A stretch of 64,000 nucleotides of DNA, taken from Leucosporidium creatinivorum. Lineage: Eukaryota; Basidiomycota; Microbotryomycetes; Leucosporidiales; Leucosporidiaceae. Positions within the stretch are counted from its first letter, which is position 1, and every line of letters begins with the position of its first letter. Of this stretch, positions 34,158 to 45,855 are shown in pieces. The notes below the pieces were generated by a model. The model saw only the letters and a list, made by a program, of their open reading frames with translations. It did no database searches and was not told the origin of the DNA. The position numbers were made by a program, and so were the translations under genes. The DNA is taken from assembly GCA_001600635.1 (NCBI GenBank), contig BCKL01000001.1, positions 1,577,489-1,641,488 on the forward strand, written 5' to 3'.

Positions 34158-35482
34158 TCAGTCCAACTCGATCACCACCCGCTCGCCCTTCTTTCCCTTC
34201 CCACTCGCTGCCAGCGCTACACCTTTCTCCCTCTTCAGCTTCTTAGCCCTCGTCGCCTTCTCCTCCTTGAACTTCGGCGTAGGAGGCTCGTTCTTGACGC
34301 GATCTCGGCGCTCAAGCTCGGCAACTCGGTTCTGAAGTCGCTGCACCTCCGTCGAACCGTCGCCTTCGTCGTCGGAGGACTCGATGATGATGTCGACTTG
34401 GCGTTTCGGTGCCTTCTTGGGGAGAGGCGGTTGCTTGAGAATAGAGAGGGGAGGCGAAGGAGGAGGTGGAGGAAGACGAGAGCGAGGGCGAGGGTCGGCG
34501 GCGGTTAGGGGAGGAGGAGACGGAGGAGGCAGTGGTAGTGGATGTAGTGCTGTAAATCAGAGATGTCAGTAGGCGTTCATAGAGCCATGTGGAGGAGCGA
34601 GGACTCACGCGGAGCAAGCCCTTCGATTTCAAGAAGTGCTCTCGAGCGGTAGCGGAACTCGAAGTTGGCGAAAGGCTTGCTGGGCGTGTCGATGAGATTG
34701 AACTTCATGGCAATTCGTTTGACCTCGGTGACCTGCGCTGGTCCCAGACTGCGAAGCAGCGAGTCAACGTCACAAACAGCCATCGCCGAGGTCTGTCAGT
34801 CGACTCACCTCGTCTGATGGGTCAGTCTGACCTGCTTCGACTCCTCATGTATCAGGATCTTGGGCAGATCCACACTCTCCATCGCTTCAATCTTGTCCTG
34901 CACGTCCGATATGCGCATCATTCGGAGTTGGATGCTGCCGATCCCCTTGATTACTCTCTCCTCCTTGCAAGCCAGATCCTCTTCGTCTGTTGTAACGAGC
35001 TTGGAGAACAGGAATTTTCGTTCGGTGGTGGGGCTGATCCGAGCAGCACGGAAGGTCTGTAGGCGATGCGGGTGCTCGAGGGGCATGCGAAAGATGGTGG
35101 AGGTCTTTCGGTGCGTCGAACCTCGGACCCTACGAGCGCGAGTCAGCGAGAGATTGTACAATTATATCAGAGCGATAGCTCACCAGCGACCATCGAGGTA
35201 CACATCCAGGTTGAAGTCGTCCAGAGGGCTCTGCTGTCGCTGGTCGCCGAAATGGACCTCGAAGTGAGCTCCCTCGACTGCTTCCACATAGCCGATGCTC
35301 TTGTTGCCTTCGACAGTAGCTGAGTAGACCGTCAGAGGCCTCCCGTCGACCGTGACCCAGGCAGCACAGCCAGGGAGCACCGGAGAGGCTCTAGCGGTGG
35401 GGAGGAGATCAGCAGCAGCTCTGAAAAGGGAAGGAGCAGCAGGAGGGGCTCACAGCTCCGTAGGGGTATTTGCTAGTGCCAT
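34158..35482 (-). CDS. DUF7918-like protein, tandem copy C
   Basis: Third copy. MALANTPTEL, a phase-2 intron, then ASPVLPGCAAWVTVDGRPLT and IGYVEAVEGAHFEVHFGDQR, LDVYLDGRW. The next exon has RKFLFSKLVTTDEEDLACKE and GSIQLRMMRISDVQDKIEAM, ending RLTHQTR; then FANFEFRYRSRALLEIEGLA. A Pro-rich linker leads to RQVDIIIESSDDEGDG, a coiled-coil-like EVQRLQNRVAELERRDRV, a Lys-rich region (RAKKLKREKG) and the end GERVVIELD. Copies B and C are closer to each other than to A in the N-terminal domain (LPGC.AWV.VDG.PL.VYSA). Confidence 0.7.
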
Positions 35483-35911
35483 GTCTGTAACTCAGCGAGG
35501 AGAGAAGCGAAAGACGAGGAAGTGCCAGAGGGCGAGAGGCAGCGAGGAGGGACGCGCTCCATTATCTTTGAGGGCTTGCCTTCAAAGTTAGTTGCTGCAG
35601 ACTTGTAGAGAGTCGGTCGCTGCTCAGAGAGCAATGTCAGAGGTCAATAAAGGTGCACCAGGTCGTCTTTCGGAGCCTGCGAAGCTCCTTTCCGCTCCTT
35701 CTCTCGTATTGTACATCAGCAGGGTCGCAGTTGCTCCCCTGCAGAGACTAGGCCTGTAGAGATGTATCTAGCGCTCCCTTTGAGTGTGTCATCACCCCGA
35801 CAGACCGCTCAGAGCCTGAGCAGGGGAGCTCCGAAGGGCCCACCGAGCTTGCTGTCCAGCGTTCGAGAAGCCGTGTTGGTGATGGTACATTTCCGTGCAA
35901 GGTCATATGCT
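35483..35911. other. Intergenic region between array copy C and PPIL1
   Basis: About 430 nt, both flanking genes on the minus strand: promoter of copy C and 3' region of the cyclophilin gene. Nothing else recognised. Confidence 0.3.
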
Positions 35912-36703
35912 CTACAGCTCCACCACCTTGGACTGACGGATACGGATGTCCTCTCGTGGCCTGAGCAGTGGAGAAGGGTTAGCGGGCGCCGAGGCCTTCG
36001 CCGAGAGAAGAGCACTCACCGATCCTCTCCATCGACGGCAACCGCTCCCAGCCTCTGGGCGACCTGCATCCCTGTCAGTACACGACCAAAGATGCTATGG
36101 GCATCGAGATCAAGGTCAGCTCGGCGGAGGGAGGAAAGGACCCGACAACGACAGCTCACGTGTGTTTCCGGTCGAGGTGGGGGGTAGGTCCGAGAGTGAT
36201 GAAGAACTGAGATCCGTTGGTGTTGGGGCCCGAGTTGGCCATGGCCAGGATACCAGCGCCGGTGAAGCGAAGCTCGGGGTGCTGAGGGAGGGAGAGAGGG
36301 TCAGCCAAGTCGCAGCAGACCGTCGCGCTGAGCGGTAGCTACAGCAGGTACAGCTCGGTAACTCTACTCACAATCTCATCCTCGAAGCTCGAGCCGTAGA
36401 TGCTCATTCCTCCCCTCCCAGTGCCCGTAGGGTCTCCTCCTTGAATCATGAAGTCCTGAATGATGCGGTGGAAGACGGTTCCTGTAGGCGGCAAACGTTA
36501 GCTAAGACCTGCTACTGCTCTGCCTGGCTGCAGGGCGTCAAAGCAGCCCAGCGCGGCTCTTTCCAAGGCTCACCAGAGTAGTAGCCCTTCCTAGCGAGCT
36601 CCTTGAAGTTCTTGCAGGTCTTCGGTGCGTGTTCGGTATACAGCTCGAACGATACATTGCCCATAGATGTCTCCAAGACGACAACCTCGCGCTGAGACGA
36701 CAT
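35912..36703 (-). CDS. CYP1: Peptidyl-prolyl cis-trans isomerase, PPIL1/CYP1-type cyclophilin
   Basis: A single-domain cyclophilin of the PPIL1 class, which in other eukaryotes joins the spliceosome. Exons read [34 protein letters not shown], then [20 protein letters not shown] and [76 protein letters not shown] and the end [11 protein letters not shown]. The catalytic residues (FHR, the QGGDPTGTG loop, NGSQFF, W replaced by HLDRKH-type) fit PPIL1. Length ~160 residues as expected. Five or six short introns. Divergent from the FUSC-type gene, 251 nt away. Confidence 0.92.
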
Positions 36704-36954
36704 GGCTGAGCGAAGGAAAGGGGGGAAACGAGAGTTGCTGGAGTGAGGCGGGCGAAAGATTGACGAGGGCTGCTGTAGGCTGTTCTGTGAGGCAGTCGGA
36801 GGTGTTGAAGAACTGTAGTCGATACGAGTGTGCAGTGCTAAGTTGCGGGAGGAAGCCAAGGGTATCGCGACTTGCAGCTTCGCCTCCTCCTCAATCGTCG
36901 CTCATCTCGCCTACAACTCCGACAGCTCGCTGGTCGACTAGGAGGGAGAGGAGA

Positions 36955-39900
36955 ATGTCGGGGATACCAGCCTACAACACTTTCCCACGCTCGGCGAGGC
37001 AATCGCCAGCAGGCAGCGGAGCGACAACCCCCACTCGTCTCTTCTCAGCAGCTGCAGAGGGTACAGACACATCTTCGGCTCGCTCGCCCATCGCTATACC
37101 CAGTCGAGAGTCCATCTACGCCCGTCTCACTCGACGTACCTCTCACGACGCAGACGGCGGAGCCAGTTCGTTGCCCGAGCGCGGCGCAGGACAGCAGAGA
37201 TGGGACGAGGGTCGGTACAGGGATGCCGTGGAGCAAGCACAACACCAAGGCGACCCAACGAGCTGGATGGTGCTGCATGCAGCCATCGCTTCGAGCTCAA
37301 GTGACGCTTCGGGGCCCGTGCTTCGCAGCCCTCACGGACGAGGCGGCAGCCCAGCTAGGACAAAGCATCTCACTCGGAAGCAGAGCAGGGACAGTCTACT
37401 CGGCTCGGGCTTCAGCAGCCGCCAGAGGGAAGGGTCGGCCGCGGCGACCATCACCGAAGAGCCGGACTCGTACGCCGAGCTTGGCCCAGCCGAGCAGGAT
37501 CACCACTCCTTCGCCCTCCCCTCGCCACGCAAGAGCATCTACTCCACCAACGGACATTCTCCGGCCCACGAGAATGCCGAACACAACGCGGACGACGACT
37601 CGGACGACGACTCGGACGCTGACTCGCCGCCGAGCAGACAGTCTTCGGTTCCCACAAGCCTCTACAGCTGCATCTCCTCACTCTCCCCCACCGCCAAAAA
37701 CGTAGCCAAATGCGTTATCGCCTACTTCATCGCCGAGATGTGGACATTCGTCCCCGTCCTGACCGACTTCCTTGGGTCGCCGTGGGACGTGGATGGACCC
37801 GTCAAGAATGCTCATGTCGTCGCCACAGTCGCCGTCTACTTCTACGTACGTCGCTTCGGCATTCGCGAACCCATTTTACTTCCACCTAGAGCTGTGAGCT
37901 GACGTTGCGACCCGACAGCCCGCCCGCACCATCGGGTCCATGCTCGAGGCGAACCTCCTCATGCTCGTCGGGGTCCTTTACGCCACTTTCCTCTGCTGCG
38001 GGAGCATGGGGATGTCAGTCCTACTCGACCGCTACGAGCTGCAAAAGCTCGGCCATCTCCTCGTCCTCATCGTCTGGCTCGGCGGAGGCTACGGCGTTCT
38101 CGCCTACGTCAAGACGACCATGAACAAGCCCACAGCGACTACGGCGTGCTCCATGGTCTCCCTCATCTCGTCCGTCATCATCACCAAAGAAGGAGCCTTC
38201 CACATCGGGAAGTTCCAGTCGCAGGCCATCCTACAGGTTCTCCTCATTGTCGCCATCGGATCCCTCATCTCCAACATCGTCTGCTTCCTGCTCTGGCCCA
38301 GTAGCGCAACCTCAAAGCTTCAGTGCGTCTCCGCTGACGGACCTCGGTGCTCGCTCGCTCACCGTCGTCGCTTGCAGGGTCGACCTCAACAAGACCCTCA
38401 GCTCCTTCTCCACCCTTCTCGAGATGCTCACCAAGACTTTTCTTCTCGAGTGAGTGCCGCCCTCTCGCTCGCCCCTCACCTTCTAAGCTCTCTCCTCACC
38501 TCCCTCGCTCCCCTCGCCCCTCCTTGTCCTGGCCCCGCGTTCCTCAATCGTCGTGCTGACACCCTCGTCTTCACAGCGAGCACATCAACACTCGACCTCT
38601 CGACCTCAAGAAAGCCATCGACGCCCATCAATCGTCCTACACGACCCTCAAGGCTTCGCTCGCCCAAGCCAAGTACGAGTTCTTCGATTCGAGGCTCGCC
38701 GCGACGACCTCGGCCTACGACGACGTGGTCGAGTCTATGCTCCGCCTTTCCCAAGGACTCACGGGTATGCGAGCGGGGTGTACGCTGCAGTACGAGTTGA
38801 TGCAGGCGGAGCAGGAGGGCAGATTGAAACGAGACGGCGCCGAGCATTTGAACGAAGGGAAGGACGCCAAGACGAGGAAGCTGCGAGAGGAGCTGATGGT
38901 GCTCGAGAAGTTCAAGGAGAGAGTCGGGCCGAGTTTGCAGTCTCTGTCGGTCAGTCGTCTCGTCAGCTTGGCTCGAAGGGCGATCGCTGATACTTCTCGC
39001 TCATGCAGACCATCTCCAAACGCACCCTCGCTCATCTTCGCACCTCCTTCATACGGACCAAACCCGGCCAATCTACCCTCCATGCCCTCGAAGCCTCCTC
39101 GAACGGCGACATCGAATCCGGCGGGCTCGACGCCGAAGGCCTTCTCCGCCTCAAGTCCGAGCTCGATAGCTGCCTGCTCCTCTTCAAGAGGGAGCATTCG
39201 CGCGCGATCAAGCTGCTGTATCGCACCCTTCCCGCCGAGACGGTGTACAGCGCCGAAGAGCTCGAAGAGGACGTTCGGGAGGACCCTTTCGCCGACACGC
39301 GGAGGAAGCTCGACGAGGAAGAAGGAGCAGGAGTCAACGACAACCTCTTCCGCATCTACCATTTGTACGTCATCTCCCCTCCTGCTCATTTTGCGGTCAC
39401 GCTGACGACTCCGGCCAAGCAGCTGCTTCAACCTCGAGGAGTGGACCAAGGAGCTCTCGTTCCTCGTCGACGACTTTGTCACGATCCGGACGACCGAGCA
39501 GGAGGTCGAGCGGACTGCTATCCAGCGCAAGCAGCGATGGGGTCTTTTGGCGCCTGTTGCAACGCTTCTCGGCGGGATCAGATGGGCGACGAAGGAGAGG
39601 AAGGGTCGAGGTCGTCGGACCAAGGCGACGGTCCATCAGCGCGCCTCGTCGTTCAAGGAGCAATTCAGTGAGTCTTTCCACTGCCTCCTCTGTCATCGTT
39701 CTTCCTCCACGGCTGACCTCGGCCCTCAATAGCCAACCTCTTCACCTCCCGCTCGGAGAACCCCTTCCCGCAAATCGAAGACGGCGCCCTTACATCCCAC
39801 CAATTTGCTCCTCAATCTCTTACCTACCTCGGTCGCATCAAGCAGTCGATTTGGATGCTCGGCTGGCGCCTTCGTCAGCCCTCGGTCCGATTCGCCATGA

Positions 39901-41436
39901 AGACCGGCGCAGGCGCTGCTCTCCTCGCGAGTGCAGCATTCACATCGCTTCGGCCACTCTGGCTGGAGTGGCGAGGCGAGTGGGCTTTGATCTCCTACAT
40001 GGTCGTGATGGCGCCGAGCCTTGGAGCTACGAACTTCCTTGCTTTCGGTCGGATTCTGGGCACGGTGGGTGATCGCCTCGGGTCTCCTACACCTAGCGAA
40101 AGCTCACAACTATATCTCTAGATTACGGGCGCCGCCGTAGCCGTCTTCTGCTACACCCTCTTCCCCGAAAACGCCATCATGCTTCCGCTTCTCGGCGCCA
40201 TCGTCTCAATCCCCTGCTTCTACGTCATCGTCACGAGGGTGAGTCGCCGAGGTTGATTGTTCGAGATGGCACAAGAGCTGACGAGACGCACCCACAGCCT
40301 CAATACGGTCCCTCGTCTCGCTTCGTCCTCCTCACGTTCAACTTGACGGCCCTCTACGCTTTCAATCTAAGGGAGACAGGATCGGATTTGGACGTCCTCG
40401 GCATCGGTCTCCACCGCACGATTGCCGTCGCTGCAGGCGTCGCCTATGCTCTCGTCATCAACGTTTACCTCTGGCCCTACGAGGCAAGACGAGAGCTCCG
40501 CCGAGGTCTCTCCGAATACTTTCTCAACTCTGCACACCTCTATCTCCGACTCGTCGGGCAGTACTCGAACCCTCCGGAACCTTTACGCGACGCTACAGAG
40601 TCGACGGCGCTGCTGAGCCACCTCGACCGCGCCGAGGAGGAGTGCGTGAGGATGGAGGTGCATCTCCAGCAGAGCTTGATCAAGGTGCGTCGGAGAGCTC
40701 CGCTTACCCGGGCCATCTCACTGACCTCTACCGCCTACAGCTTCAAGGACTGCTCGCCGCCACCGCTCACGAACCACGCCTCAAGGGTCCGTTCCCCGTC
40801 GCCGCCTACTCGACCATCCTCCAGTCGTGCCAGACCATCCTCGACCTCCTCACCTCCATCGGACACGTCACTACCCGCGAGTCGTGGTACTCGAGCGTTC
40901 GCCGAGACTTTGTCGTCCCCGTGAACAAGGAGCGCCGAGAGATGGTCGGCAACGTCCTCCTCTATTTCTCCCTCCTCGCTTCGGCTCTCACCCTCAAGAC
41001 GCCCCTACCAGCCTACCTCCCACCAGCGGCGGAAGCTCGTCTTGCCCTCGTCAAGAAGCTGAGAACGCTCGAAGTCGTGAAGAAGCGCATCGTCAGAGGA
41101 GGAAGCGAGGGACTTTTGTATCTCGGCTACGCGCTGACGATGAAGGTGACTTATCTCAGCTAACGGCTTTCGTGCTGCGCTGACTCGCTGGTGGACTGGC
41201 AGGACGTGATTGCTCAACTCGACTTGCTCGGCCGAGCCTTCCAAGATCTGTTTGGCATCGTCGGTGAGCTTTCTGCTGCTCAGAGTGAGCTCGGTATCGA
41301 GAACTGACTAGATGCCTTCTCTGCAGGTGGAGCGAACAGCACCGAGGAGTTCGAACGCCTCTTCGCAGCCAGCGACGACTCGGACGACGATGGCGGTGAG
41401 GGCGAGAGCTCGAGCGAGGAGGATCAGTGGGAGTGA
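36955..41436 (+). CDS. BRE4-like FUSC/ArAE-type membrane transporter
   Basis: A large protein (~1,150 residues, about 11 exons) with two six-helix membrane blocks, as in yeast Bre4 and the fungal ER-transporter 6TM N-terminal (ArAE_2_N) family; substrate unknown. The first ~240 residues are disordered and acidic (DDDSDDDSDADSPP). Block 1 starts NVAKCVIAYFIAEMWTFVPV and includes MLEANLLMLVGVLYATFLCC and LIVAIGSLISNIVCFLLWP. A soluble helical region follows (VDLNKTLSSFSTLLEMLTK...). Block 2 starts FAMKTGAGAALLASAAFTSL, with WALISYMVVMAPSLGATNFL, ITGAAVAVFCYTLFPENAIM and IAVAAGVAYALVINVYLWPY. A cytosolic tail ends in an acidic stretch (DDSDDDGGEGESSSEEDQWE). Start MSGIPAYNTFPRSARQ at 36955. Confidence 0.82.
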
Positions 41437-41634
41437 AGACTTGTACATACCCCTAGACACTACCCCGACTACCAGTACCCGCCTAATGCAGTTTGTTGTG
41501 CTCGCAACTCTCCTTCGCTCGCGAACGATCGACGAGGCTACGATGCAAAACGACTGGATTGCTCTAGCACGATAAAGAGGAGGGAATGGGGAAGATGAAC
41601 AGAGCTAGACACGAGAATAAGAATAAGAGATGGT

Positions 41635-44600
41635 CTAACGGCGACGACCGTCGGCCGCCTGCTTCGCCGAGCGAGCCGAGAGGACTGAGAGCGAGAGGAG
41701 ATCAGCTTCAGGGTTCAACAAGAGGACGAGATGATACAGCTACTCACTAGCCTTCTGAATGGAACCACGCTCGAACTCGTTGTCGGCGAGTGCGAAAGCC
41801 CGGATCATGACATCGTCCTCGGAGGAGATGGCGTTGTTACCCTCGTCGAGAAGCTGTTGGGCGGCCGTGTCCTCAAAGTCGTGCTCGTGGATGATGACAT
41901 GGAAGATGGCGAGGGGGAGAAGAACGTCGGCCTGGTAGCGCGAGCGTTCGGCGTCGGAGAGCTGCTCGTAGCGCTCGGATCCAGTTCGTCGAGGGCCCTG
42001 TAGAGCAAAGCAGGTCAGCGAAGGAACGAGACGAGACGAGGATCGGATGAGTGTACGTCTCCACCGCTCGTCCAAGAGGTGATCGCCTTCTGCAGAGCTT
42101 CAGTGTGCTCGTCGCGGAGCTCGCCAAATCGGGCTTTCTTGGCCAAGGCGTCCCTCGACTTTCCTCCCTCGTAGAAGAGGTCGGACCAGCTAGCGGCTGG
42201 AGGGTAGTCCTCGTCGATGATGCGCTGGAAGGTGGGGTGCAGGTCCTGGACGAAGTCGACGAGCGTCTCGACGTAGTCCTTCGGCAGCTCGAGGTCGGTC
42301 ATCCCCATCTTGACGGTGAAAAAGCCGGGCATAGACGAAGTGAGGATGGCCTCCTTGTTGACGTCCTCGGCGGATCCATCGACGAACAGCACGGCGAACT
42401 TGCCCGTCGCCTTCTTGCCGCCTTTGCCCTTGGCGCCCTTTGCTGGCTCCTTGTAGCTGAGGAGTCGAGCTCCCCACCACTGGCCTTTGGACTTGGCGAG
42501 GACGATGGAAGGATAGGTGAATCTGCGAGAAGGTGAGGTCAGCTTCGGTTGAAGGAGCGAGGGGAGAGCCGCGAAACGTACCCAGCGCTCTCATCCTCGT
42601 CGCGAAGAAGCTCGTCTTCCTCCTCCTCTTCCTCTACCTCCTCTGACGTCGCTTCCTCCCCTTCTGCCTCGCTCTCGTCCTTGGTCGTCTTCTTCGCAGC
42701 AGCGCCCTTGCCCCTCGGTGCAGGCAGCGACGACGGCAGCTCCTCCTCATCGTCCTCCATGCCTCGCAGCGACTCGAGATCCACAGCTCGCTTGAGGATG
42801 GCGTCGAAGAGCTCGGCGGAAGGGACTGCGTCGGTCGAGGCGTCGGGCGTTTCGAGGAAGAGCTCGCGGTCGAAGCGGATCTTGGCGCCCGAGCGGAAAG
42901 AGAGGATGTTGGTGTGGTCGGGCTCGGTGATGTGGATCTCGCCCGACGGTCTATGTGTGCCGGAGGTGTCAGCGAGAGACAGGCATGAGAGGCAAGCTTG
43001 ACGACTCACGCAAAGGCGAGGATCTCCTTCGACTCGTCGAGATGCAGGGCAATCTTGAGGGGCCTCTCCGACCGAAGAGTGTTGGTGATCTGTGAGTCGA
43101 CACACGATTAGTTGAGAATATTCGATGAGACGCTGGACAGACGCACATCACCGGGCCACCAAAACTGCACCTCCTCCTTCTCCACTCGAACCCAAACGAG
43201 CTTGTCCATCCGACCGAGAGCCCATCCCTTGGCGCGCTGCTCGGGAGTCTCTCGAGGTGCGACGGCCTTGGCAGCGAGTTGCTGAACGAAGCTGCTCGAG
43301 GGTTGGGAGCCGAAGAGCAACTTGGACGGGGAGGGGAGAGTGGATTTGGGGGAGTCGAGGGGAGCGGCGACTGTGGCTGTAGAGGCAGACAAAGCCAGTC
43401 CACTACATAACTCGCGCAGAAAGAGTAGCGCAACTCACCCGACTTTCTCGGCTTGGGCTTTGGTTTGGCCACCTTCTCGACCACCTCCTTCGCCTTGCCT
43501 TTGCCCTTTGCCTTCGGTTCGGCCACCTTCTTAACCTTCTTCTTCGGCGTCTCTTTGAACTCTCCTTCGTCACTTGCATCCTTCTCGTCCTCCGACGACG
43601 AGTAATCCTTGACGGGCGCCTTGACGCCTCGGCGTCGCTTCGGCGATGAGAAGACGTCCTTGAGCTCCTCGGCGACTACCTTCGACCGCTTCAGCGCATC
43701 TCGAGTCGATACAGAAGGCTTCGTCGCTTCCATCGCCTCCTCGTCCTGCTCAGCCCCTCCCTCGACCTGCTCGGAGTCCACCATTGACGGCGACATGAGC
43801 GCGGCTTGAGGGACTCGGCGCTTCTTCTTGGGCGAGGCGCCGTCGAATGAAGGGACAGCGTCCTTGGATGGTCGTCGAGTGCGCTTGGCGACTTCACGCT
43901 CGGGCGAGGTGGCCAGCATCGTGTCGGGGAGGGAGGTGAGGTCGGAGGAGGGTGCAGGAGGAGCGGGGACGTTGACGGGCGGTGTAGGAAGAGGGGGCGT
44001 AGGCTTCTTGGCGTTTTCGACGACGAAGTCAAAGTGGGGTTGTGAGCGACGGGGCTTTGGCTTTCCCCTCGCGGAGGGAGGGCGAGAGTCGGAGTCGGCT
44101 TCGGGCGACGATGGCGCACACGTCTTGGATGGCTCGGCGGAAGTGGGCTCGGCGGAAGGAGCTTGCTGGGGTTGATCGACGGCGTCTGAGGCGTCGGGAA
44201 CCTTGTCCTCGGGGCGAGGGAGGGAGGGCGGCGAGGAGGGCCGAGATTGGCTGGGAGGGCGTGAGGGGCGTGAGGAGGATGGTGTGGCGCGCTCGACAGT
44301 GGGAGACGTAGCCGTGCTGCGGCGACGAGAGCTCACTCCGAGGACGATATCCAGCTCGAACGTCGGAGCCGGACGAACGACACTGGAAGAGCCATGCGAA
44401 GAAGCCCGAGAGCTCTTGCCTGCCTTCTTGGCCTTGCTCTTGCTTCCACCGTCGCTCGTAACCTCACCCGAATCCTTGAGCATGACTGACTCGTCTCCAG
44501 CCTCCTCCTCGTCCTCATCCATGGCCTCGAGATCTGCTGCACGTCCAGCGTAGCCAACAGTCTCCTCGGCGCCGTCCAGCGCGCTCGTAGCTCCGCCGAG

Positions 44601-45542
44601 GCGAGACTCCTTTGCCTTGCCCTTCTTGCCTCTGGAAGTCGTGCTCAACGCCGGAGCTCTTGGAGACGAGCTACGCCTCTCGTTGATGGTGGAAGGAGCG
44701 TCGTCGGAGGTGCTCCGCGAGGGAGGCTGCCGCTTGCCCTTCATCTTCGAGACGACGCTGTTGCGAGACGAGGCTGAGGGAGCGGGCACGATACGCATGG
44801 GGTCGGGAGAGTCGTCGGGGAGGTCTTGCGAAGGGTGGGAGAGGAAGGCGGAGGAGGTGGACGCGACGGTCTTCTTCTTGGCTGGAGGGACCTTGGCGCG
44901 CAGGACGAGGGTTGGGTTAACCGACGAGGAGGAGGATGAAGGATGTGGAGGAGTCGAGTGCTGTGGCTGAGCGAGAGAAGGGAAGGGGATGCCGGGAGAA
45001 GCGATGGGGTCGGAGGAGGGGGGTCGAGGTTCGCCCTGTTGGAAGGACGAATCGGGGAGCTCTGTATCACGATACGAGTGAAACGATGTCGTCGAGCCCT
45101 GCTGTACGCCATCGGCTGCTGCTGCTCCCGCCGGCTCCCTCGACGCGTCCAGCTCAGCAGCGTGCGCGCCCTCTAACTCGCTCAGGGGAAGCTCAGAGAG
45201 GAAAGAAGAGCCTGGCTGAGGTGTAGCATCAACGAGGGATGATCCTGAGCCCGCAAATCGGGTTTCCTGACTGTCCGCCATGGGTGCGTCGGTCGTCAGA
45301 GATCGAACGCTTTCCTCGTCCTGCACGACGTCCAGTTGGGTCGAGGGTTGGTGTAGAGCGGTAGCTGACGTGTCTTTTGTAGCCAGTACGTTCTCCAGCA
45401 TAAACGGGAGGTAGCCGGCGGTGGCAGCGGTTGAAGAAGAGTCGAGATGAGCTGGAGACGTCGAGGCGGCTGGCGCGGTGGAGGATGGTACTGGGGATGT
45501 TGCGCGAGGTGGGAGAGTCTCTGCTGCTCCTTCAGCGTCCAT
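41635..45542 (-). CDS. PWWP-like chromatin protein, large and mostly disordered
   Basis: A ~1,170-residue protein. The first ~700 residues are Ser/Pro-rich with basic nuclear-localisation-like patches (SPKKKRRVPQ, SSPKRRRGVKAP, KKKVKK). After the intron near 43390-43437 comes a PWWP/Tudor-like module (DKLVWVRVEKEEVQFWWPGD, ITNTLRSERPLKIALHLDES). After an acidic run (TSEEVEEEEEEDELLRDEDE) a second such module starts FTYPSIVLAKSKGQWWGARL and has FAVLFVDGSAEDVNKEAILT. The C-terminal half is helical (PRRTGSERYEQLSDAERSRY; VLLPLAIFHVIIHEHDFED). The likely role is histone or DNA binding in the nucleus, which is inference. Six exons; stop at 41635-41637. I did not recognise a named orthologue. Confidence 0.72.
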
Positions 45543-45855
45543 TAAAGTAGGTGTAGAGTAGAGCGACGCGACGAGGAGGAGTGGAAAGAGTCGAAGCCGC
45601 TCCTTCGAGACTTGGCCTCTCGCCGGCGTCGGCGCCAAGTTCGCTCGTCTCGAGTCGCTCTCTCATGATCCTGTCCGCCGATGGAGATTGCTAGGAGAGG
45701 GATTTGATTCAATACAATGGTACTTTCTACTTCTTATTTCTGTTCCTCGTAAATCCCTTGCTTTGAACACGCATCGAACCGTCGCCGAACCCTCTTCTCT
45801 TTCCCCCGCCGACGTCCTGTCTAAGCACATAAATAACCGCTAAGGCCTGATCAAT
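45543..45855. other. Intergenic region between the PWWP-like gene and EPL1
   Basis: About 310 nt with both neighbours on the minus strand: promoter of the PWWP-like gene and 3' region of EPL1. It includes an AT-richer stretch near 45700-45760 (GATTTGATTCAATACAATGG, TTCTACTTCTTATTTC), rare in this window. Confidence 0.35.

Noticed and set aside
26392-35482. A transposon or retroelement carrying the accessory island
   Set aside because: No transposase, integrase or reverse-transcriptase motifs, and no terminal repeats or target-site duplications visible by eye.
42549-43001. Ser-rich 150-aa + strand frame within the PWWP-like gene
   Set aside because: Antisense reading of Glu/Asp-rich codons (GAG/GAC give CTC/GTC, TCC in shifted frame); poly-Ser appearance is an artefact.
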